From Sphingomonadales bacterium (lineage in GTDB: Bacteria > Pseudomonadota > Alphaproteobacteria > Sphingomonadales > Sphingomonadaceae), in NCBI GenBank assembly GCA_025356275.1, contig JANXUK010000039.1:1-50000 (forward strand): a stretch of 50,000 nucleotides of DNA, in the 5' to 3' direction. How positions within the stretch are numbered: the first letter of the stretch is position 1; each line of letters opens with the position of its first letter. Of this stretch, positions 15,239 through 22,399 are shown piece after piece. The notes below the pieces were generated by a model. That model had not been told where the DNA came from. It was given only the letters and a program-made list of their open reading frames with translations, and searched no databases. The position numbers and the translations under genes are program-made.

Positions 15239-16359
15239 TGCCGGGCGCGCTCGATGGCTTGCTGGTGGTCGCGGTGGAGCAGGCAGTAGCCGCCCCGCTG
15301 GCCACCGCGCGGCTGGCCGAGGCGGGGGCGCGGGTTATCAAGGTCGAGCGTGCCGAAGGCGATTTCGCGCGCGGCTATGACCATGTGGTCGGCGGCGACA
15401 GCGCCTATTTCGTGTGGCTCAATCAGGGCAAGCAATCGCTGGTGCTCGATATCAAGGCGCCCGAGGATGCCGCGTTGCTGAGCCGGATGCTGGCGCAGGC
15501 CGATGTGTTTGTTCAGAACCTGGCGCCGGGGGCTGCGGCCCGTGCCGGGCTGGGGGCGGAGGACTTGCAGGCGCGGCATCCCCGGCTGATCTGCTGCGAC
15601 ATTTCGGGCTATGGCACCGACCGCCCGGATGGCGCGCGCAAGGCCTATGACCTGCTGATCCAATGCGAGGCCGGGCTGGCCGCGATTACCGGATCGGCGG
15701 CAGAGCCGGGGCGGGTCGGCGTGTCAGTGGCCGACATCGCCTGCGGCATGAATGCGCATGCCGCGATCCTGGAGGCGCTGATCGCGCGCGGGATCACCGG
15801 CCGGGGGCGGCATATCGCGGTGTCGCTGTTCGACTCGCTGGCCGAGTGGATGACGGTGCCGCTGCTGCACCACGATTACGGCGGCAAGGCACCGGCGCGG
15901 GTTGGGCTTAACCACCCCTCGATTGCGCCTTATGGCGCGTTTGGTTGCCGGGATGGCCGCGCCATCGTGGTGGCGGTGCAGAATGAGCGGGAGTGGGAGC
16001 GACTGTGCCGTCTGGTGCTGGCGATGCCGGCGCTGGCCGGGGACGCCCGGTTTGCCGGCAATGCAGCGCGGGTGGCGCATCGCCCGGCGCTGGATGCGAT
16101 TGTCGCGGCGGCGCTGGCCGGGCTCGATCATGGCGAGGCGGCGGCGCGGCTGGAGCGGGCGGGGATCGCCTATGGCTCGGTCAATGCGGTCGCCGACCTG
16201 TCGCGCCATCCGCAGTTGCGGCGGCGGGCGGTCAAGGCGCCGCAGGGTCAGGTTGCGATGCCGGCGCCGGCCTCGGTCATCGCCGGAATGCCCCCAACCG
16301 GCGGCGCGGTGCCCGCGCTGGGGGCCGATAGCGCGGCTTTGCGGCAGGAGTTTGGGTGA
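15238..16359 (+). CDS. Family III CoA transferase (CaiB/BaiF)
   Basis: A 373-residue CaiB/BaiF-type CoA transferase. Family features are EQAVAAPLATARLAEAGARVIKVE near the N-terminus, NLAPGAAARAGLG, and the catalytic aspartate region RKAYDLLIQCEAGLAAITG, where the YD aspartate forms the acyl anhydride/thioester intermediate. Further C-terminal the glycine-rich VSLFDSLAEWM and AYGSVNAVADLSRHPQLRRR segments fit. It moves CoA between carboxylic acids, activating a pathway acid without ATP. The start ATG 15238 overlaps the stop of the acyl-CoA dehydrogenase (TGATG), indicating translational coupling and a common substrate. It ends 92 bases before the LysR gene. Confidence 0.9.
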   Translation: MPGALDGLLVVAVEQAVAAPLATARLAEAGARVIKVERAEGDFARGYDHVVGGDSAYFVWLNQGKQSLVLDIKAPEDAALLSRMLAQADVFVQNLAPGAAARAGLGAEDLQARHPRLICCDISGYGTDRPDGARKAYDLLIQCEAGLAAITGSAAEPGRVGVSVADIACGMNAHAAILEALIARGITGRGRHIAVSLFDSLAEWMTVPLLHHDYGGKAPARVGLNHPSIAPYGAFGCRDGRAIVVAVQNEREWERLCRLVLAMPALAGDARFAGNAARVAHRPALDAIVAAALAGLDHGEAAARLERAGIAYGSVNAVADLSRHPQLRRRAVKAPQGQVAMPAPASVIAGMPPTGGAVPALGADSAALRQEFG

Positions 16360-16384
16360 TCGGATCGGCGCGTTGTCGCAATGG

Positions 16385-16413
16385 TTGCCAATAGGGTTGC
16401 GTAAATGTTATAT
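16385..16413 (+). promoter_or_regulatory. Promoter for the LysR gene
   Basis: TTGCCA at 16385-16390 and TTATAT at 16408-16413 are separated by exactly 17 bases, a good sigma-70-like pair, in an AT-rich patch within GC-rich DNA. It lies about 40 bases before the LysR ATG at 16452, which has a GGGGGA ribosome site. The word GCATTGCG (16425-16432) just downstream of the minus 10 box also occurs at 9216-9223 and could be part of an autoregulatory site. Confidence 0.55.
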
Positions 16414-16451
16414 ATGCGTCTGTTGCATTGCGTTTGGTGCGGGGGACAGAC

Positions 16452-17366
16452 ATGGAAATCCAGCAATTGAGGCATTTGATGACCGCGGTGGAGCATGGCA
16501 ATCTGCTGAAAGCGGCGGAGAAGTCGTTCATTTCCCAATCCGGGCTCAGCCGCAGCATCAAGAGCCTGGAGCACAGACTGGGCGTACAGCTACTGATCCG
16601 GGGGCCCAAGGGGGTGGAGCCGACCGCCTATGGCACCAGCGTGCTGCGCCGCGCCGAGGTCATTCTCAACGAGGTCGCCAAGGCGGTGCAGGAGGTACGT
16701 GCCATCGAGCAGGGGCGCGTCGGCGAGGTGACCTTCGGGATCACCCCCAATTACGCGACCTATCTGGTGCCCCAGCTGTTGGCCGCGCTGCATCGCGATC
16801 GGCCCGGCCTGCGGGTTACGGTGATCACCGACGGTTTTGTCGAGCTGATCGAACAGGTCAAGGCGGAGGCGATCGATTTCGGCTTTGGCCTGATCGGCCA
16901 GGTGCGGCGCAGCGACGGGGTGGAGATCGAGGCAATCCGCCGCCATCACTCCCGCGTGATGGCCAGCGCCTCGCACCCGCTGGCCCAGCGCGGCGCGCTG
17001 ACCCGTGAGGATCTGGCGGCAGCCGATTGGGCAATGCTGAGCGGCGAGGGCGTACAGCGCAGCTTCGGGCTGTTCTTTGAGACGCGCGGCCTGCCCGTAC
17101 CGGTACAGGTGATGCGCTCGAACTCGATCTCGCTGGTCCGCCAGATGGTGATTGCGTCCAACACGCTGTCGGTCCTGCCCGAGGATGTGGTTCACGCCGA
17201 TATCGTGGCGGGAACCGTGGTCGCGCTCGATTGCGAGACCCCCGTCGAACAGACCCGCGTCGGGCTGTTCTATCGCAAGGGTGGCTTGCTGACCCCCCAA
17301 GCCGCGCTGGTGATCGAACGATTCCGCGCGGCGGCCAAACCCCCGAATGAGGAAGCACTGGCATGA
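16452..17366 (+). CDS. LysR-family transcriptional regulator
   Basis: A 304-residue LysR-type regulator. Residues 1-60 form the winged helix-turn-helix (EIQQLRHLMTAVEHGNLLKAAE, SQSGLSRSIKSLEHRLGVQL), followed by a linker helix and a periplasmic-binding-protein-like effector domain (EVTFGITPNYATYLVPQLL, FGFGLIGQVRRSDG). It should bind DNA as a tetramer and respond to a pathway intermediate. ATG 16452 is chosen over upstream codons because the canonical MEIQQLRH start and a GGGGGA ribosome site match. It lies after the CoA transferase in the same direction but has its own candidate promoter. The stop overlaps the DUF1838 ATG by ATGA. Targets may include the divergent intergenic regions at 9091 and 13954. 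Confidence 0.92.
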   Translation: MEIQQLRHLMTAVEHGNLLKAAEKSFISQSGLSRSIKSLEHRLGVQLLIRGPKGVEPTAYGTSVLRRAEVILNEVAKAVQEVRAIEQGRVGEVTFGITPNYATYLVPQLLAALHRDRPGLRVTVITDGFVELIEQVKAEAIDFGFGLIGQVRRSDGVEIEAIRRHHSRVMASASHPLAQRGALTREDLAAADWAMLSGEGVQRSFGLFFETRGLPVPVQVMRSNSISLVRQMVIASNTLSVLPEDVVHADIVAGTVVALDCETPVEQTRVGLFYRKGGLLTPQAALVIERFRAAAKPPNEEALA

Positions 17367-18136
17367 CCCTGACCGCGCTCGATATCTATCGCCGCACCCT
17401 GACCTCAGCCGAGGAGGTTGACAGCACATGGTGGTATCTGGGCACCAGCACCGTCCAGGTCGATGGCCATCCCGAAATGATCGTCAGCCAGGTCGAGACG
17501 GTGATGGTCTATCGCGCGCGCAGCATCAACGATACCAGTTACCGCGTGCCATGGTGGGAGATCGGGGTGTTTCGCGACCCCGTCACCGGCGAAATCGCCA
17601 GCGAATGGCAAAATCCGATCACCGGCGCGCGGATCGAGGCGGCCCGCCGCTTCGAGGAAGGGCCATCGGGATTCAGCATCCGCGCGGATGGGCAGGGCGG
17701 CGTCGCCATGTTCGATGCGGTGCAGGCCTTTGCCTCGCTGGAAAGCTGTGACATCGCCATCACCGAGGCGCATGGCCGCGTGATGATCACCCAGACCGAA
17801 CTCAAGACGCGGTCATTCCCCGGCCGGGACGGTATCCCCGATCTCGCCGCCGGACAGGGATCGCGCAGCCACACCGTGCTGCAATGGCTGACCGACCGCG
17901 CCGAGCTGGACAGCGGCGCGCCGTCGGTGGCGGCGACGGGCATGTACAGCCTGGAGCTGGCCGCGCCGGCATGGTTGGGGCTGGAGGGGATCGCCGGGGG
18001 GGCGCGCTTTATGGTCAAGGGGCTGATGGTCAAGGCGCAGCCCGGCAGACCGCTCAACCCGCGCGGATGGGCCGATCTACAGGTGGTGTACCCGCAATAT
18101 TTCCGCGATGGGAAAATTCAGCCGCGCTGGGAATAA
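17363..18136 (+). CDS. DUF1838 family protein
   Basis: A 257-residue DUF1838-type protein. Visible features are an aromatic-rich STWWYLGTSTVQVDGHPEM start, VPWWEIGVFRDPVTGEIASEWQNPITG, and a C-terminal NPRGWADLQVVYPQYFRDG. Members are frequent in catabolic clusters of sphingomonads and actinobacteria, but no biochemical role is established. No signal peptide. The ATG overlaps the LysR stop as ATGA. Its 3' end overlaps the 3' end of the opposing alpha/beta-hydrolase-fold gene by 83 bases, so one of the two C-terminal tails may be longer than in relatives. Confidence 0.75.
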   Translation: MTLTALDIYRRTLTSAEEVDSTWWYLGTSTVQVDGHPEMIVSQVETVMVYRARSINDTSYRVPWWEIGVFRDPVTGEIASEWQNPITGARIEAARRFEEGPSGFSIRADGQGGVAMFDAVQAFASLESCDIAITEAHGRVMITQTELKTRSFPGRDGIPDLAAGQGSRSHTVLQWLTDRAELDSGAPSVAATGMYSLELAAPAWLGLEGIAGGARFMVKGLMVKAQPGRPLNPRGWADLQVVYPQYFRDGKIQPRWE

Positions 18137-18926
18137 GCGCGGCAATCGCTTCGGCCGCGCCATCCAGCACCGCGCCGCTGAGTTCGGGCAGTTCGATCAG
18201 CCGGGCGCCCTTGATAAGTGCCGCCGCCGCGCGCGAAGGCTCGGCCAGATGCCCCTGCGGATTGAGGATCGTGACCGGACAGGTCAGCCGCGCCAAATGA
18301 TCCGCCAGATCGTAATCGAACAGCGCCTGATGCGCCCAGGCGCCATGCGGCCACGCCTTCAGCTCATCGACGAAATTGGCGAAGCCGCGCCGCAGGCTCA
18401 GCCCTGCCGGCCGCTCGCTTACCAGAAACCGCCATCGCTCGGCAAATTGGTCGAGGTCACCGGTCAGCGCATGCGGGCTGGCCAACCGCGCTTTCCACGC
18501 CGCGAAATCGAGCACCGCGAAATGCGGCACGCCCAGCATGGTCAGATGCTCGATGGGGGCCGCGCCCTGCAACGCTATCTCCGCCGCGATCGCTGCGCCT
18601 GTGTGATAGCCGAACAGCGCTACGGGACGCGCCCCGGCAAGCTGTGCGATCGCTGCGCCCAGCGCCGCTGCATAACCGGCGATGGAGAGCGGCGCGGGCG
18701 GTGGATCGGATTCGCCATAGCCCGGCAGATCGAGCGCGATGACCTCGCGCATCGGGGCAAGCGCGCGCATCAACGGTTCGAAGCTGCGCGAGGAATAGGC
18801 CGTGGCGTGGAGGCAGATCAGCGGCGGCACCCCCGAATCCTCGCCCACCCGGCGCAGATGGATCTGGCCGTAACGTCCCGCGATATAGGATTTGCGGATG
18901 CGCGCCCCGGCGCCGCGCTCAGCCAT
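18054..18926 (-). CDS. Alpha/beta-hydrolase-fold protein with His in place of the nucleophile
   Basis: A 290-residue alpha/beta-hydrolase-fold protein: strand/oxyanion loop PLICLHATAYSSRSF, ALDLPGYGESDPP, and nucleophile elbow VALFGYHTGAAIAAE. The elbow G-Y-H-T-G at residues 106-110 has histidine where serine is expected; the same FGxHTGAAIA elbow occurs in domain 1 of the protein encoded at 22396-24114, so it is a conserved variant, not a random change. A canonical C-terminal catalytic histidine is not clear (LPELSGAVLDG at the expected place). It may be a non-hydrolytic member, a lyase, or use another nucleophile. The ATG 18926 overlaps the preceding gene by 8 bases. The C-terminal tail beyond ALIPSAAEF overlaps the convergent DUF1838 gene. 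Confidence 0.75.
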   Translation of the reverse strand: MAERGAGARIRKSYIAGRYGQIHLRRVGEDSGVPPLICLHATAYSSRSFEPLMRALAPMREVIALDLPGYGESDPPPAPLSIAGYAAALGAAIAQLAGARPVALFGYHTGAAIAAEIALQGAAPIEHLTMLGVPHFAVLDFAAWKARLASPHALTGDLDQFAERWRFLVSERPAGLSLRRGFANFVDELKAWPHGAWAHQALFDYDLADHLARLTCPVTILNPQGHLAEPSRAAAALIKGARLIELPELSGAVLDGAAEAIAALIPSAAEFSHRGNIAGTPPVDRPIRAG

Positions 18927-19767
18927 CGAGAAAATCGGCGACGGTTTTCCAGATGCGGTGCCGCGCATTCTGGAGATGCGCGTAATCGCCTCCATCATCC
19001 ACGATCACCAGCGCTTTGTCCCGGCTGGGCAATGCCTCGAAGAAGGTGGCGCGGCCCGATCCGCCCTGCATGTAATTCTGCATCCCCGCCGCAAAGCCAT
19101 AGAGCATCAGTGTGGGATTGGGCACGCGCGTAGGATCGACGGCGATGCTGCCGATCTCATTCTCGACGCGGATGCCGTTGGGGGCATGCGGTTCGTCGCG
19201 CTCCGCCTGAACCGCAAGCTGTTCATGGGCCTCGGCTTCCATGAATTCCAGCTCCAGCCGCTCGCGGAAATAGCTGGCGGAATTGAACCACCAATCGGTC
19301 TTTTCGAGGAAAGGCACGGTGTTACCGCCGCCGATGGCCGGGTCCAGCATCACCAGCCGGTCGATCAGGTCGCCATGGCTTTCCGCCAGCCGCCCGGCGA
19401 TGCGCCCACCCCATGACCAGCCCAGCAGATGCGGCGCCACAAAACCCTGCGCGATGACCCAATCGATCACCGCCTTGGTGTCAGACATTGCCTGTTCGGT
19501 CTGGACCGTGTGGGGATGATCGCTGAGCGCCGAGCCGCGATAGCCCCGGATCGAAAAAGTCACCGCGCCATACCCGCGCGCCACCAGCGCCTCCATGAAG
19601 GAATAATCGCTGCGCCCGGCAAAGGCGAAATCATAGCCGAGCTGGCCCGACAGATTGGCCCCCTGAACCAGGATGACGACCTTGGCCGGGCGCGTCTCTA
19701 GGCCCTTGGTGCGCACATTCAGCGGGCCGGCGGGCCCGGGAATAAACAGGTCTGTGGCGGTCGCCAT
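18919..19767 (-). CDS. Alpha/beta-fold hydrolase
   Basis: A 282-residue alpha/beta hydrolase with an intact nucleophile: Ser118 in LLGWSWGGRIAGRLAE. The VILVQGANLSGQLGYDF strand provides the oxyanion hole and DDGGDYAHLQNARH carries the likely catalytic histidine. The fold start (DLFIPGPAGPLNVRTKG) resembles cytoplasmic esterases of the dienelactone/carboxylesterase kind; no signal peptide. ATG 19767-19765 is chosen because the sequence upstream in this frame overlaps the alcohol dehydrogenase in another frame. It begins 5 bases after the alcohol dehydrogenase stop and overlaps the next gene by 8 bases, so the three form one unit. Confidence 0.85.
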   Translation of the reverse strand: MATATDLFIPGPAGPLNVRTKGLETRPAKVVILVQGANLSGQLGYDFAFAGRSDYSFMEALVARGYGAVTFSIRGYRGSALSDHPHTVQTEQAMSDTKAVIDWVIAQGFVAPHLLGWSWGGRIAGRLAESHGDLIDRLVMLDPAIGGGNTVPFLEKTDWWFNSASYFRERLELEFMEAEAHEQLAVQAERDEPHAPNGIRVENEIGSIAVDPTRVPNPTLMLYGFAAGMQNYMQGGSGRATFFEALPSRDKALVIVDDGGDYAHLQNARHRIWKTVADFLDG

Positions 19768-19772
19768 GGTAC

Positions 19773-20909
19773 TCAAAGCTCCTGATGCTGGGGGATGACG
19801 ATCTGGCGGATGGCGTCTCCGCCCGCCAATTGCTCGAACAAATGGTTGATGTCGGACAGCGGGCTGACCGATGTCAGCAGACGTTCGACCGGCAGGCGCC
19901 CCGCGCGCCACAGGCCGATATAGCGCGGGATGTCGCGCGCCGGCACCGCGGCGCCCATATAGCTGCCGATGATGGTTTTGTGATCGCCGACCAGACCGAC
20001 GGGGGCCATCGCGAACATGTCGGTCGGGCCGGGCAGGCCCACCGTCACCAGCCGCCCGCCGCGCCGGACCAGGCCATAGGCCGCCTCCAGCACGCGGGCC
20101 TTGCCGACGGTTTCGATGACGATATCGGGCTTTTCGCCAAGGAAGGCCGCGATGGCAGCTTCCGCCCCCTCGGGCGCAAAGGCGGCAGCAGCGCCGAGTT
20201 CGAGCGCCAGCGCGCGCTTGGCGGCCAGCGGGTCGACCGCAACCACCGGATTGCCGCCCCCCGCCACCGCGCCCAGTAACGCCGCCAGCCCGACCCCGCC
20301 GAGCCCGTATATCACCACACTCTCGCCCGGGCGCAGCGCAGCGCTGTTCAGTACCGCGCCGACGCCGGTCAGCACCGCGCAGCCGAACAAGGCCGCGATC
20401 TCGACCGGGATGTCTTTGTCTATCTTCACCGCCGAGCGCCGGTCCACCACCGCGTGATCGGCAAAGGCGGAGACGCCGAGGTGATGGTGAACCGCGCCAC
20501 CATCCCCATGCAGCCGCCGCCCGCCGCGCAGCAGTTCGCCCGCGCCATTGGCCGCCGCGCCGCGCGCGCACAGATAGGGCTCGCCGGAGACACAGCGCAC
20601 GCATTCGCCGCAGGCCGGCAGAAAGCTGAGCACGATGCGGTCGCCCGGCGCAAACAGGCTGTCCTCGGGATCGCCCGGCGCAACCACCGTCGCCACCGCC
20701 TCATGCCCCAGCGCCATCGGCAGTGGGCGCGGGCGGTTGCCGTCGATCACCGAGAGGTCCGAATGGCACAGCCCCGCCGCTTCGATCCGCACCAGCAACT
20801 CACCGGGGCGCGGGGGGTCCAGCTCCAGCGCGCGCAAGGTCAGCGGCGCCGATTGCGTGAACGGACGGCTATGGCTGGTAGAGTCGAGAACAGCGGCGAC
20901 GATCTTCAT
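19773..20909 (-). CDS. Zinc-dependent alcohol dehydrogenase (MDR family)
   Basis: A 378-residue medium-chain dehydrogenase of the class III-like alcohol dehydrogenase type. Catalytic zinc ligands are in AAGLCHSDLS (Cys47), ALGHEAVATVV (His) and LFGCAVLTGVGAVLN (Cys). The structural-zinc lobe reads CGECVRCVSGEPYLC, and the NAD site is VVIYGLGGVGLAALLGA. It oxidises an alcohol to an aldehyde, or the reverse, with NAD. The aldehyde dehydrogenase encoded at 30073 would be a natural next step. It precedes two alpha/beta-hydrolase-fold genes. Upstream 122 bases separate it from the GPH transporter gene in the same direction. Confidence 0.9.
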   Translation of the reverse strand: MKIVAAVLDSTSHSRPFTQSAPLTLRALELDPPRPGELLVRIEAAGLCHSDLSVIDGNRPRPLPMALGHEAVATVVAPGDPEDSLFAPGDRIVLSFLPACGECVRCVSGEPYLCARGAAANGAGELLRGGRRLHGDGGAVHHHLGVSAFADHAVVDRRSAVKIDKDIPVEIAALFGCAVLTGVGAVLNSAALRPGESVVIYGLGGVGLAALLGAVAGGGNPVVAVDPLAAKRALALELGAAAAFAPEGAEAAIAAFLGEKPDIVIETVGKARVLEAAYGLVRRGGRLVTVGLPGPTDMFAMAPVGLVGDHKTIIGSYMGAAVPARDIPRYIGLWRAGRLPVERLLTSVSPLSDINHLFEQLAGGDAIRQIVIPQHQEL

Positions 20910-21031
20910 CCGGCCTTCACCATCCCTCTGATGGGCGCAAAATCGCGCATCGCCCTATTGTCGCGCCCGCGCCATGAGGGCCAGTCCCGGTTCGGCAAGA
21001 TGTCTTACCATCTGCGCATAGCTGACCGCGG
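20910..21031. other. Intergenic gap within the leftward operon
   Basis: This 122-base stretch between the transporter stop and the alcohol dehydrogenase ATG has no supported gene. No convincing promoter or terminator was seen. The two halves of the gene set may still be co-transcribed. Confidence 0.3.
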
Positions 21032-22399
21032 TCAGGCCAGTCCGGCGTCCGGCGCCAGAGCCACGGTGGATTTGAGTCTGTCCTCGGACAGGTCGTAAAA
21101 CAGCAGGCCGATGATCCCCAGCAGGCTGATCCCGGCGGGCACCAGCCCCATGATCAGATAGATCGCATGGATCGCGGCCGGCGGCTGGGCCCCGCCGCCG
21201 CCGCGCGCCGCGACATAGCCCGCCGCGCTGAGGATCGCCCCCACCGCCGCCACGCCCAGCGCGCCCGACAGCTTTTCGACAGTGGTATAGAAGCCCGCGA
21301 AAATCCCCTCACGCCGCAGCCCGGTGCGGCGGAAATCATATTCCATAGTATCGGGCAGCAGCGACTGACCCATCAGAATGGCACCGCCCCCCGCGATGCC
21401 GATCACCACGGCGCGCAGGTAGATCAGCACCATCGGCTCACCCGGATGCGCGATTAGCCAAGCCAGGTTCGGCGGGATCGAGAGCGCCAGTGCGATCATA
21501 AAGATCAGCCGTTTGTCGCCCAGCCGGCGCAGCAGCCACAGCCAGCCCGGCTGGGACAGGATCATGCCGAGCGACGACACCAGAAAATACCCGCCCAGCG
21601 CCCCGTCCGACAGATGCAGCACATGCGCGAAATAGAAAGCCAGCACCGATTGCACCCCCAACGCCGACAGCGTCAGGAATTTGACCAGCATCAGGACCAG
21701 AAACGGCCGGTTGGTCGCCACCGATCGCGCCTGCTCAATAAACGGCGTGTGCAAATGCACCGCACGCTTGGTAAACGGCGCAAGGCGCGTTGCGGCAAAG
21801 GCGATCCAGGCCGAGCCCAGGATGATCGGCACAAACACCAATGCCATCCAGCTGTAGGCGCGCTCACCCCCGCCCAGCGCGCCCAGCAGCATCGGCCCTA
21901 GCACCGAGGCGATAATCTGGGACGCGCCCACCGCATAGACCCGCCAGCTCATCAGGCGCGAGCGCTCGTGATAATCCTGCGTCATCTCCGCCGGCATCGA
22001 CAGATAGGGGATGTTGAACACCGTATAGGCGACCGCGTAAAACAGCAGCAGCCCGCCAACATAGACCTCGCGCCAACCCACCGCGCGGAAATCGGGCACC
22101 GAAAACAGCCCGGTCACCGCCAGCGACAGCATCACCCCGCCCAGCAGCAGCCACGGCCGCCGCCGGCCCCAGCGGCTTTGGGTACGGTCGCTTATCGCGC
22201 CCATCATCGGGTCGATGAACGCGTCGAAGACGCGGGCGAAGGCGATCAGCGAGGCCCCTACCCCCGCCGCGATCCCGACAAAATCGGTCATATAGCGCAG
22301 CAGCACGACATTGGTCGCGGTGAGGATCGTCACCGGGCCCAGCGTGCCGATGCCCCAGCCGGCGCAGATCTTTATAGGAAGCGGCTTGGGTGCGATCAT
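21032..22399 (-). CDS. MFS transporter, GPH (glycoside-pentoside-hexuronide) type
   Basis: A 455-residue integral membrane protein with about 12 hydrophobic segments. The cytoplasmic loop after helix 2 reads FDAFIDPMMGAISDRTQSR followed by WGRRRPW, the GPH-family signature, and YLSMPAEMTQDYHERSRLMSWR is the second family motif. It probably imports the substrate or a breakdown product by proton or sodium symport across the inner membrane. ATG 22399 overlaps the stop of the two-domain hydrolase-fold gene by ATGA. In sphingomonads GPH transporters often sit beside a TonB receptor, as here (24114-26624), suggesting a shared uptake route. Confidence 0.88.
   Translation of the reverse strand: MIAPKPLPIKICAGWGIGTLGPVTILTATNVVLLRYMTDFVGIAAGVGASLIAFARVFDAFIDPMMGAISDRTQSRWGRRRPWLLLGGVMLSLAVTGLFSVPDFRAVGWREVYVGGLLLFYAVAYTVFNIPYLSMPAEMTQDYHERSRLMSWRVYAVGASQIIASVLGPMLLGALGGGERAYSWMALVFVPIILGSAWIAFAATRLAPFTKRAVHLHTPFIEQARSVATNRPFLVLMLVKFLTLSALGVQSVLAFYFAHVLHLSDGALGGYFLVSSLGMILSQPGWLWLLRRLGDKRLIFMIALALSIPPNLAWLIAHPGEPMVLIYLRAVVIGIAGGGAILMGQSLLPDTMEYDFRRTGLRREGIFAGFYTTVEKLSGALGVAAVGAILSAAGYVAARGGGGAQPPAAIHAIYLIMGLVPAGISLLGIIGLLFYDLSEDRLKSTVALAPDAGLA

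Noticed and set aside
19773..20604. Extended N-terminus for the alpha/beta hydrolase at 18919-19767
   Set aside because: The upstream part of that frame is Arg/Gly-rich and overlaps the alcohol dehydrogenase gene in another frame; the real protein starts at ATG 19767.
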